Source: Candidatus Omnitrophota bacterium
GTDB lineage: Bacteria > Omnitrophota > Gorgyraeia > Gygaellales > JAHJCI01
Reading direction: 5' to 3'
Assembly: GCA_016783355.1 (NCBI GenBank)
Contig: JADHWR010000052.1
Span: 1-8,333, forward strand
Length of the DNA stretch: 8,333 bases
Part shown: piece after piece, positions 1 to 5,914 of the stretch
How the letters are laid out: each line of letters begins with the position of its first letter
How positions within the stretch are numbered: position 1 is the first letter of the stretch
Position numbers and translations under genes: made by a program
The notes under the pieces: generated by a model
The model's database searches: none
Seen by the model: only the letters and a program-made list of their open reading frames with translations
What the model was told of the DNA's origin: nothing

Positions 1-6
1 GCCGAA

Positions 7-45
7 TGCTCTAAAATTATCCCCTGCGGGGAGAATTTTAGAGCA
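7..45. repeat. Hairpin 1 of a tandem array
   Basis: TGCTCTAAAATT (7-18) pairs with AATTTTAGAGCA (34-45). After one A-G mismatch, TCCCC pairs with GGGGA across the loop TGC (25-27). Seventeen of eighteen positions pair. There is no T-run on either side, so it is not a classic intrinsic terminator. Confidence 0.78.
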
Positions 46-51
46 GTTTAC

Positions 52-77
52 CCTCTGCAATTCTATGAATTGCGAGG
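52..77. repeat. Hairpin 2 of a tandem array
   Basis: CCTC, a bulged T, then GCAATTC (57-63), loop TAT, GAATTGC (67-73) and GAGG (74-77). Eleven base pairs with one bulge. The build is the same as hairpin 3: a GC-rich foot, a single T bulge, an AT-rich arm and a trinucleotide loop. Confidence 0.75.
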
Positions 78-84
78 ACTTGGT

Positions 85-112
85 CCCTGAAATTTCTACG
101 AAATTTCTAGGG
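85..112. repeat. Hairpin 3 of a tandem array
   Basis: CCCT plus GAAATTTC (85-96), loop TAC (97-99), then GAAATTTC, a bulged T and AGGG (100-112). Twelve base pairs are closed by a 3-nt loop. GAAATTTC is itself palindromic, so it is also a direct repeat. Confidence 0.75.
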
Positions 113-159
113 GTGAGGCAGGATATACATTATTATAGTGAGCCTATATCAACACGCTA

Positions 160-188
160 ATTTTACCTACTTATAATTGGTATGTCAA
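160..188 (-). promoter_or_regulatory. Consensus-like sigma70 promoter downstream of folE
   Basis: On the minus strand, perfect TTGACA (188-183), a 17-bp spacer and TAAAAT (165-160; 5 of 6). The predicted start is near 153, so transcription would run leftward through three hairpins and off the window. The -35 box begins two bases after the folE stop codon. An isolated TATAAT at 137-132 has no good -35 at proper spacing. Confidence 0.7.
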
Positions 189-189
189 T

Positions 190-744
190 TCATTTAATTA
201 ATGCTAATGCCTCAGCGCGAGTCTTTTCATTGCGGCGAAATATTCCGCGAACAACTGAGGTAACAGTTAATGCTCCTGGCTTTTTCACTCCGCGCATTGA
301 TATACAAAGATGCTCTGCCTCAATAATAACCATGCAGCCTTTAGGTTTAAGTTTCTTCATAATAATATCGGCAATCTGGCTCGTCAGCCTTTCCTGAACC
401 TGGGGCCTGCGGGCAAGGATATCTACGACACGCGCCAACTTACTTAATCCGGTTACCCGGCCCTCATCAGGAATATAGGCAAGATGCGCCTTACCAATAA
501 ATGGTAAAAGATGGTGTTCGCACACCGAATAGAGTGAAATATCTTTAAGCAAGATTATCTCATCGTGTTTCTGTTCTAAGATTACCTCCAGTTCTCTTTC
601 TGGATTCTGCTCTATTCCAGAAAAAATCTCTTTATACATCTGAGCAACCCGCCGCGGTGTCTCTTCTAAATCACTTCTCTTTAAATCCTCGCCGATTGCC
701 GCTAAAATCTCTCTTACCGCCCGCTCAATTCTTTTTTCGTCCAT
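190..744 (-). CDS. folE: FolE: GTP cyclohydrolase I (type IA)
   Basis: 184 residues, typical of the bacterial enzyme. It converts GTP to 7,8-dihydroneopterin triphosphate, the first step of folate (and often queuosine or biopterin) synthesis. The key motif SVCEHHLLPF supplies zinc ligands C75 and H78 and catalytic H77. EHLCISMRG supplies the matching H145 and third zinc ligand C147, with the same three-residue and two-residue spacings as the E. coli enzyme. Also visible are TPRRVAQMY, GRVTGLSKLARVVD, RRPQVQERLT and LTVTSVVRGIF. All metal ligands are present, so this is the zinc-dependent FolE rather than FolE2. The start is supported by GGAGG 5 nt upstream, and the gap to mnmE is 11 nt. It is the last gene of the run; a new promoter begins within a few bases of its stop. 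Confidence 0.98.
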   Translation of the reverse strand: MDEKRIERAVREILAAIGEDLKRSDLEETPRRVAQMYKEIFSGIEQNPERELEVILEQKHDEIILLKDISLYSVCEHHLLPFIGKAHLAYIPDEGRVTGLSKLARVVDILARRPQVQERLTSQIADIIMKKLKPKGCMVIIEAEHLCISMRGVKKPGALTVTSVVRGIFRRNEKTRAEALALIK

Positions 745-749
745 CCTTA

Positions 750-754
750 CCTCC
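750..754 (-). promoter_or_regulatory. Ribosome-binding site of folE
   Basis: GGAGG on the minus strand, 5 nt before the folE ATG at 744 and immediately next to the mnmE stop (758-756). It supports this start codon. Confidence 0.85.
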
Positions 755-755
755 G

Positions 756-2168
756 TTATTTACCAATACAGAACCGGTTAAAAATTTTCGAAAGCAAATC
801 TTGACTAAATACCTTGCCCAGAATCTCATCCAAAAAGTTAATTGCTTCTTTCAAATCATAAACAATAAATTCTAAAGACAGGCCCTTTTCAACCGAATCC
901 TGCGCATTGTTTATCTTCGCTTTGGCTTTTTTTAAACATTGAATATGCCGCAGATTACTTACTAATATTGGCTCACTTGCTTCTACCGAACCCTCTAAAA
1001 AAATCTGTGCAATCTTATTTTCTAATAAATCGATATTCTTAAGATACTTTGCTGATATTTCTAAAACAGAAGGAAACCGCGCTAAAACCTTTGAGCGCTC
1101 AATTTTTTGTCTTAAGTCTATCTTATTAATTAAGGCAATCGTCGTTTTTGCTTTCGTCTTTTTAATTAAAAGTTCGTCATCTTTTGAAAAAGGCCTCGAG
1201 CCATCAAAGACAAAAAGGAGAAGATCCGCACTTTTAATATAATCCTCACTTCTTTTAACCGCTTTTCTTTCAATGAGATTGCGTGGTTTAATTACTCCGG
1301 CAGTATCTACTAACCTTGTAAGAATCCCTTTAATATCTAAAGCCTCCTCTATTGTATCCCGCGTAGTGCCGGGAATAGCCGTAACGATGGAACGCCCTTG
1401 TCTTAAAAGTGCATTTAAAAGCGATGATTTACCGACATTGGGCTTGCCGCAAATCACCACATTCAATCCCTGCCGAAGAATCATACCCTTATCTGAAGAA
1501 GAGAGTAAAGCCTCTAATTGAGTTCTTATCTTGTTTAGCTTTTGATTAATATGATTAAGATTCAAATCCCCGATTTCCTCTTCGGGAAAATCAACATTTG
1601 CCTCTAAAAGCAAGAGTATCTCCAGTAAGCTCTTCCCTATCTGATTAATCTTAAGAGATAACTCTCCTTTCAATTGACTAATACCTAAATCCAAAGCCCT
1701 ATTTGTCTTTGCCTCAATAATATCTAAAATTGCCTCTGCCTGAGATAAATCTATTCTTCCGTTTAAGAATGCGCGTTTAGTAAATTCGCCGGGTTGGGCT
1801 AAGCGCGCACCATTTTCTAAGACTAAACCTAAAACCTTCCTTAAAGGGATAATTCCGCTGTGGCAGTTAATCTCCACGATATCCTCTTTGGTATAGCTTT
1901 TGGGCTGGCGCATCACGGTTAGAATCACCTCATCAATTCGCCCATCGCCTATGGCTAATCGCTCATCCTTGTTGCGATTTGCGACAATCCATCCATAATG
2001 TGTAGTGTATGTCTTAAAACCAGAGGGCTTCAAGCCACTTTTGGAAAGAAAAATCCTGTCCGCAATTAATAAGGCGCCCCTGCCGCTTATTCTTACAATG
2101 CCTATTCCTGACTTGCCTATTGGTGTTGATATTGCCGCAATTGTATCCTCAAGTTTATATCTGTTCAT
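756..2168 (-). CDS. mnmE: MnmE (TrmE): tRNA wobble-uridine modification GTPase
   Basis: 470 residues, normal length. With MnmG it makes the (carboxymethyl)aminomethyl group at U34 of certain tRNAs, using a carbon derived from methylene-THF. The N-terminal folate-binding domain has STPIGKSGIGIVRISG (14-29) and the block QPGEFTKRAFLNGRIDLSQAEA (125-146). The inserted G domain has GKPNVGKS (241-248), GTTRDT (267-272), DTAG (288-291), NKID (348-351) and SAK (372-374). The C-terminus FCIGK keeps the catalytic cysteine motif CxGK. The usual HGG is H103-S-G. I chose the ATG at 2168, one base after the folC stop, because conserved sequence begins there. An in-frame TTG at 2201 would add 11 non-conserved residues inside folC. 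There is no strong Shine-Dalgarno, suggesting coupling to folC. mnmG is not in the window. Confidence 0.97.
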   Translation of the reverse strand: MNRYKLEDTIAAISTPIGKSGIGIVRISGRGALLIADRIFLSKSGLKPSGFKTYTTHYGWIVANRNKDERLAIGDGRIDEVILTVMRQPKSYTKEDIVEINCHSGIIPLRKVLGLVLENGARLAQPGEFTKRAFLNGRIDLSQAEAILDIIEAKTNRALDLGISQLKGELSLKINQIGKSLLEILLLLEANVDFPEEEIGDLNLNHINQKLNKIRTQLEALLSSSDKGMILRQGLNVVICGKPNVGKSSLLNALLRQGRSIVTAIPGTTRDTIEEALDIKGILTRLVDTAGVIKPRNLIERKAVKRSEDYIKSADLLLFVFDGSRPFSKDDELLIKKTKAKTTIALINKIDLRQKIERSKVLARFPSVLEISAKYLKNIDLLENKIAQIFLEGSVEASEPILVSNLRHIQCLKKAKAKINNAQDSVEKGLSLEFIVYDLKEAINFLDEILGKVFSQDLLSKIFNRFCIGK

Positions 2169-2169
2169 A

Positions 2170-3558
2170 TCAAAAAAGTGGGCGCGCCTCGGCAACAACA
2201 AATAAAGAACCAGTAATTAAAATCAAATTGTCTTTCTCTGCCGTCTTCCTTGCCCTCTCCACTGCCTCAGAAACACTATCCGTTAAATATATCTTATCTT
2301 GAGACATAAAAAACTTAGCCTCAAACTTAAGATATTGCGCTGTGGCTGCCCTTGGATTAGCTGCTTTAGTTAAAATAACCTGATCAGAGATAGGAATAAG
2401 TTGCTGGCAAATTCCTTTAATATCCTTATCCTGAGAGACACCCAGAATTAAGATTATTCGTTTGGACGGAAATTTTTCCTTAATTGCATCCTTTAAAGCC
2501 CTTGCTGATGCTTCATTTTGTGCCCCATCTAAAACAACTAATGGTTCTTTTGAGATAATCTCAAATCTCCCCGGCCAGACAGTATTATATAACCCCTTTC
2601 TTATTGCATTGACATTAGCGTGCACTTGATAAAATTTATTTAAAGCTGCGATTACACCCAAAGCAGTTGTTGCATTGCTCAATTGATGCCTTCCCATAAG
2701 CGTTATTCTTAAATCCTTAAAATCACCAAATAACCCCTTTACATTAAACCTTTGACTGCCCTCATTGGACTCAAGTGCTTCAAAATATATATCCTTACCT
2801 GCCTCATATAATGTTGCATTCTGCCCTCTGCATCTATCTCTAATTATCTTCATCGCCTCTTTTTCCTGAGGTGCAGTAATCACAATCGAAGGGTATGACT
2901 TGCCTGTGCCCGTTAGGGTATGACTTTTGATAATTCCTGCCTTCTCAGAAGCAATCTCAGTCAAGGTACTGCCGAGCATTTGTCTATGTTCGTAACTTAT
3001 TGGTGTTATTGCGCAAACAAGTGGATTTACGACATTGGTCGCATCTAATTTCCCTCCTAAGCCTGTTTCTAAAACAGCAAAATCTGTGCCTTTTTCTTTA
3101 AAATGTAAAAAGGCAAGAGTAGTAAAGACCTCAAAGAACGAAAGCGCTCCATAATTTGAGCGCGCATTAAATCTCTCAATGTCCGGCTTTAATCTTTCTA
3201 CTAAGGCGCTCAGGTCTTCTTCAGAAATCATCCCCTCAAATTCACTTTTCGCTTTTCGCTTATCGCTTATCGGGTTTAAGATCCGAATTCTTTCCCGAAA
3301 ATCAAAAAGATGGGGCGAGGTATAAAGACCGACCTTATATCCATTCACCCTTAAAATATAAGCAATGAATACCGATGTTGAGCCTTTGCCTTTGGTTCCC
3401 GCGATATGGATGCATTTTAACGAATCCTGAGGCCTCGCAACTGCATCTAAGAATCCTCTTATCCGCTCTAATTTCAAAGATTGTTTATACGGATATTGCG
3501 GGATTTTCTCGTAGTCAATAAATGAATCTAAATATCGAATAACCTGCGGGTAGGTCAT
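2170..3558 (-). CDS. folC: FolC: folylpolyglutamate synthase / dihydrofolate synthase
   Basis: 462 residues, somewhat longer than the usual 420-430. It is an ATP-dependent cytoplasmic ligase that adds glutamate to dihydropteroate and/or reduced folates. The Mur-ligase fold is clear: P-loop HIAGTKGKGSTS (51-62), LYTSPHLFDFRERIRI, FFEVFTTLAF, LETGLGGKLDATNVV, ISYEHRQMLGSTLTEIASEKAGIIK and VWPGRFEII. The C-terminal domain has VVLDGAQNEASA, where I expect DGAHN; the His-to-Gln change is notable but the surroundings are intact. The extra length sits in two loops built from repeats: about residues 95-108 from a 7-bp tandem repeat, and about 212-223 around a 12-bp direct repeat. I chose the ATG at 3558, overlapping the purH stop as TGATG, over a TTG one codon upstream. 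The stop is followed after one base by the mnmE ATG. Whether both activities are present cannot be read from sequence. Confidence 0.96.
   Translation of the reverse strand: MTYPQVIRYLDSFIDYEKIPQYPYKQSLKLERIRGFLDAVARPQDSLKCIHIAGTKGKGSTSVFIAYILRVNGYKVGLYTSPHLFDFRERIRILNPISDKRKAKSEFEGMISEEDLSALVERLKPDIERFNARSNYGALSFFEVFTTLAFLHFKEKGTDFAVLETGLGGKLDATNVVNPLVCAITPISYEHRQMLGSTLTEIASEKAGIIKSHTLTGTGKSYPSIVITAPQEKEAMKIIRDRCRGQNATLYEAGKDIYFEALESNEGSQRFNVKGLFGDFKDLRITLMGRHQLSNATTALGVIAALNKFYQVHANVNAIRKGLYNTVWPGRFEIISKEPLVVLDGAQNEASARALKDAIKEKFPSKRIILILGVSQDKDIKGICQQLIPISDQVILTKAANPRAATAQYLKFEAKFFMSQDKIYLTDSVSEAVERARKTAEKDNLILITGSLFVVAEARPLF
2890..2926. repeat. 12-bp direct repeat in folC
   Basis: AGGGTATGACTT occurs at 2890-2901 and again at 2915-2926, offset by 25 bp. 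The two copies are read in different frames (KSYP and SHTL). They bracket a segment of about 12 residues after KAGIIK, which FolC proteins usually lack. This points to a local duplication or repeat insertion. Confidence 0.7.
3244..3271. repeat. Degenerate heptanucleotide tandem repeat in folC
   Basis: Four 7-bp units lie head to tail: ACTTTTC, GCTTTTC, GCTTATC, GCTTATC (3244-3271). On the coding strand they give the lysine- and serine-rich stretch SDKRKAKS, just before MISEEDL. FolC proteins normally go there from RIRI(N) to the ISEEDL helix with only a few residues. The repeat therefore accounts for a loop insertion of roughly 10-14 residues. Confidence 0.75.
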
Positions 3559-5105
3559 CAATGCTTGAAGTGTCTTATGCCTGTCATTACCATGGCGATT
3601 TTAAATTTATCGCAGAGATTGATGATTTCTTGGTCAGCAATTGAGCCACCTGGTTGAATAATTGCCCTTACGCCGCTCTTGTGCGCCTCAATTACTGTAT
3701 CAGGTTTTGGTAGGAATCCATCTGAAGCAAGGCAAGAATTTCTGACGAAGCTGCCTCCCTTTCTTTTTGCAATAATCAGTGCATCTATACGCGAAGGCTG
3801 GCCTGCACCAATACCCACAGTTCTTCTGTTCTTTGCCAAGACAATTGCATTAGAGCGAATATGTTTTGCCACCTTCCAGGCAAATTTGAGAGTTCTTAAC
3901 TCGACCTCCGTGGGTTTCTTCTTTGTCATAACCTGCAATGTCTTCTCATTCAGTGTCTCTATATCTTTCGTCTGAAGCAGGATGCCGCCCTCTACTCTTT
4001 TAAAATCATAGCCCTTATTACTTTTATCCATGCAACTTAGCTTAATTATGCGCAAATTTTTTTTGCGGGCAAAGGTCTCTATTGCTCCTTGAGTAAAACC
4101 AGGAGCAATAATACATTCTAAAAAACCTGCCCCAAGAATTATCTTTGCTGTGTTTAAATCTATCCCCCTATTTAATCCCACAATCCCTCCGAATGCAGAG
4201 AGGGAGTCGCTGCGCCAGGCATTTAAAAATGCTAAACCAATCCTTTGTGCCTGCGCAACCCCGCAAGGATTATTATGTTTAAGAATAACAGCAGTAGGTT
4301 CTTTAAATTCCTTTAGGAGCTCGCAAGCACTATTCAAATCTAAAATATTATTAAACGACAAATCCTTGCCTTGAATTTGCCTTGCATCAACAATACCTTT
4401 GAGCTTTGAGCTTTGAGCTTTAAGCTTATACAATGCCGCCTTCTGATGAGAATTTTCGCCATACCGTAGCCTTTGAATTTTTGTAAATCCAAAATTTAAT
4501 TCTTGAGGAAATTCGGCAATATCCTTATTCAAATACCGATGAATTACCCCATCATAATAAGATGTCAGACAAAAAACCTCTGCGGCTAAATTCTTTGCTG
4601 TCTTCTCTCGAATAGAGCCTGCATTTCTTTCCAATTCCTCAAGTATCATCTGATATTGGGAAGGTGCCGAGAGACAAATGACCGACTGATAATTTTTTGC
4701 CGCGGCGCGCAGCATTGCTGGTCCGCCAATATCAATAAGCTCGACTAAATTTTCGGTTTTTCCTCTTTTAGAAACTCCTTCCTCAAAAGGATAGAGATTT
4801 ACGACGAGCATATCAATTAAATTAATACCGCGTTTCTTTAAAGCCTTTAAATGCCGCTGGTTCCTGCGGCAAGCCAGAAGCCCTGCGTGAATCTTGGGAT
4901 GCAGGGTCTTCACTCTTCCATCGAGTATCTCAGGAAAACCGGTATAATCTGCCACCTCAACTACGGCAATATTATTTTTCTTCAGCAATTTTGCTGTGCC
5001 GCCGGTAGAGATAATCTCCACATCAAATTTATTCAATTGGCGGGCAAACTCAACAATCCCTGTCTTATCCGATACGCTAATTAAAGCACGCTTAATTTTA
5101 ATCAT
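3558..5105 (-). CDS. purH: PurH: AICAR transformylase / IMP cyclohydrolase
   Basis: 515 residues, normal length. It catalyses the last two steps of IMP synthesis: formyl transfer from 10-formyl-THF to AICAR, then ring closure. The N-terminal MGS-like cyclohydrolase domain shows STGGT (33-37) and GRVKTLHPKIHAG (63-75). The transformylase half shows LRYGENSHQ (213-221), LKHNNPCGVA (275-284) with the conserved Lys-His pair, SAFGGIV, LASDGFLPKPD (459-469), IIQPGGS and the terminal MVMTGIRHFKH. The ATG overlaps the preceding stop by one base (TAATG), and the stop overlaps folC likewise (TGATG), so translation is probably coupled. Residues 227-237 come from a heptanucleotide tandem repeat in a loop just after the LRYGEN motif. 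The identification is secure. Confidence 0.98.
   Translation of the reverse strand: MIKIKRALISVSDKTGIVEFARQLNKFDVEIISTGGTAKLLKKNNIAVVEVADYTGFPEILDGRVKTLHPKIHAGLLACRRNQRHLKALKKRGINLIDMLVVNLYPFEEGVSKRGKTENLVELIDIGGPAMLRAAAKNYQSVICLSAPSQYQMILEELERNAGSIREKTAKNLAAEVFCLTSYYDGVIHRYLNKDIAEFPQELNFGFTKIQRLRYGENSHQKAALYKLKAQSSKLKGIVDARQIQGKDLSFNNILDLNSACELLKEFKEPTAVILKHNNPCGVAQAQRIGLAFLNAWRSDSLSAFGGIVGLNRGIDLNTAKIILGAGFLECIIAPGFTQGAIETFARKKNLRIIKLSCMDKSNKGYDFKRVEGGILLQTKDIETLNEKTLQVMTKKKPTEVELRTLKFAWKVAKHIRSNAIVLAKNRRTVGIGAGQPSRIDALIIAKRKGGSFVRNSCLASDGFLPKPDTVIEAHKSGVRAIIQPGGSIADQEIINLCDKFKIAMVMTGIRHFKH
4401..4428. repeat. Heptanucleotide tandem repeat in purH
   Basis: Three perfect copies of GAGCTTT (4401-4407, 4408-4414, 4415-4421) are followed by a degenerate copy, AAGCTTA (4422-4428). 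Because seven is not a multiple of three, successive copies are read in different frames, giving the low-complexity peptide KLKAQSSKLKG in a surface loop of PurH. Three copies add exactly seven residues, so a 21-bp change keeps the frame. Confidence 0.85.
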
Positions 5106-5848
5106 TACTTGCTGAAGCGGAATTTGACGAAATCTCCGTTTTGAATAATATAATCCTTTTGTTCCAATCGCAGATGCCCTTGCGAGCGCACTTCATTAAA
5201 ACTGCCGTCCTTGATTAAATCCTCGTAACTGATTATCTCGGCACGAATAAATCCCTTCTGAATATCCGAATGAATCCTGCCTGATGCCTGCCAGGCATTT
5301 GTTCCCTTCTTTATTGGCCAAGCACGCGCCTCCTTCTCGTTAGCCGTAAAAAATGAAATATATCCAAAATAGGTATATGCATCAAATAAAATCTTGGAAT
5401 TATTTTCTAAATCTTGCTCTTTTACCCCGTTCGAAATCGCAGACGCAATCTGCGTCTTATTTCGAACGGGGCTTACAAGAAAAATTGGTTTTGAGGTTAA
5501 AAAAGTTGTTTCTTTTTCCTCCTCGCCTAAATTTAAAGAGGAGAGAAATTCTTCTTTTTCTAAATGCTCCTTAAACTTTTTTAAAAGAATCATTTCCTTC
5601 TCGTCTTGACAGCGTGAAAGTCTCTTCTCAACAAGTTCTAAATCAGTAAGAACCAAATCGGTCTTACCTGTCTCTTTTACAATAATACCGCTTGTATCTA
5701 TAAATTGCGCAAGATCAGTAATTATCTCTATCTCAAAATAGGCGGCCTTCTTTGAATCGAACATCTTTTTTACTGCATCAAGGCGTTCATCAATTATCTT
5801 TATCTTTCCCGCAGGAATCTGATCAAGGCCAAATACACCGATTTTCAT
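5105..5848 (-). CDS. YchF/Obg-like protein lacking the GTPase core (TGS/DUF933 protein)
   Basis: 247 residues against about 363 for YchF. The C-terminal half (about 157-247) is a typical YchF C-terminal TGS-type domain, with YFGYISFFTANEKEARAW, KGTNAWQASGRIH, FIRAEIISYEDL and a final GDFVKFRF. The N-terminus keeps relics of the YchF fold: KIGVFGL resembles the first beta strand, DERLDAVKKMF matches the segment after switch I, and AYFEIEIITDLA matches the strand before the DxAG loop. There is no GxxxxGKS P-loop, no DxxG and no NKxD-type motif, so nucleotide binding is not expected. Full-length YchF is a ribosome-associated ATPase; this protein may keep only its binding surface. Residues 126-142 are encoded by a perfect palindrome. 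The ATG at 5848 has GGAGG 5 nt upstream. The stop overlaps the purH start as TAATG. The family assignment is firm; the function is unknown. Confidence 0.88.
   Translation of the reverse strand: MKIGVFGLDQIPAGKIKIIDERLDAVKKMFDSKKAAYFEIEIITDLAQFIDTSGIIVKETGKTDLVLTDLELVEKRLSRCQDEKEMILLKKFKEHLEKEEFLSSLNLGEEEKETTFLTSKPIFLVSPVRNKTQIASAISNGVKEQDLENNSKILFDAYTYFGYISFFTANEKEARAWPIKKGTNAWQASGRIHSDIQKGFIRAEIISYEDLIKDGSFNEVRSQGHLRLEQKDYIIQNGDFVKFRFSK
5425..5471. repeat. 47-bp composite palindrome inside the YchF-like gene
   Basis: The outer arms CCCCGTTCGAAAT (5425-5437) and ATTTCGAACGGGG (5459-5471) are perfectly complementary over 13 bp. Inside them AGACGCA (5441-5447) pairs with TGCGTCT (5451-5457) across the 3-nt loop ATC. 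The result is one 20-bp hairpin with a small internal loop. It is read in frame as residues 126-142 of the YchF-like protein, at a loop position where I expect no conserved residues. It looks like a palindromic element tolerated within a coding sequence. Confidence 0.85.
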
Positions 5849-5853
5849 TATGT

Positions 5854-5858
5854 CCTCC
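5854..5858 (-). promoter_or_regulatory. Ribosome-binding site of the YchF-like gene
   Basis: GGAGG on the minus strand, 5 nt before the ATG at 5848. It fixes the start: the longer frame opening at a TTG at 5860 would place this site inside the coding sequence. Confidence 0.85.
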
Positions 5859-5893
5859 AATATTTACATTGGTTACACACATTAGCGCGCTAA
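5857..5893 (-). repeat. Small inverted repeats between the EF-G-like and YchF-like genes
   Basis: The short gap before the YchF-like gene contains a perfect 12-bp palindrome, TTAGCGCGCTAA (5882-5893). Nearer the gene is a 5-bp hairpin, CCAAT/ATTGG (5857-5861 with 5868-5872). On the minus strand the hairpin's last two bases are part of the GGAGG ribosome-binding site. Neither is followed by a T-run, so neither looks like an intrinsic terminator. A DNA-binding site or weak translational control is possible but unproven. Confidence 0.4.
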
Positions 5894-5914
5894 AATTTAT
5901 CTGTAATCATAATT

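Noticed and set aside
1..150. CRISPR array suggested by closely spaced repeats at the left edge.
   Set aside because: The three hairpins differ in sequence and length, with no constant repeat or regular spacer.
182..397. Plus-strand open frames of 60-100 residues across the window.
   Set aside because: They are antisense shadows of well-conserved minus-strand genes or run out of non-coding DNA, and show no protein-family similarity.
1091..1108. TTGAGCGCTCAA palindrome followed by a T-run on the plus strand, terminator-like.
   Set aside because: It lies inside conserved mnmE coding sequence, the stem could form only with a tiny loop, and it points against the gene.
2169..2201. TTG start for MnmE 11 codons upstream, and similar TTG starts for FolC and the YchF-like protein.
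   Set aside because: Each adds non-conserved residues overlapping the previous gene or the ribosome-binding site. The ATG starts fit the families and the coupled junctions.
5284..5298. ATGCCTG-C-CAGGCAT palindrome in the YchF-like gene.
   Set aside because: It encodes the conserved KGTNAWQASG region, so protein constraint and chance explain it; it is not an insertion.
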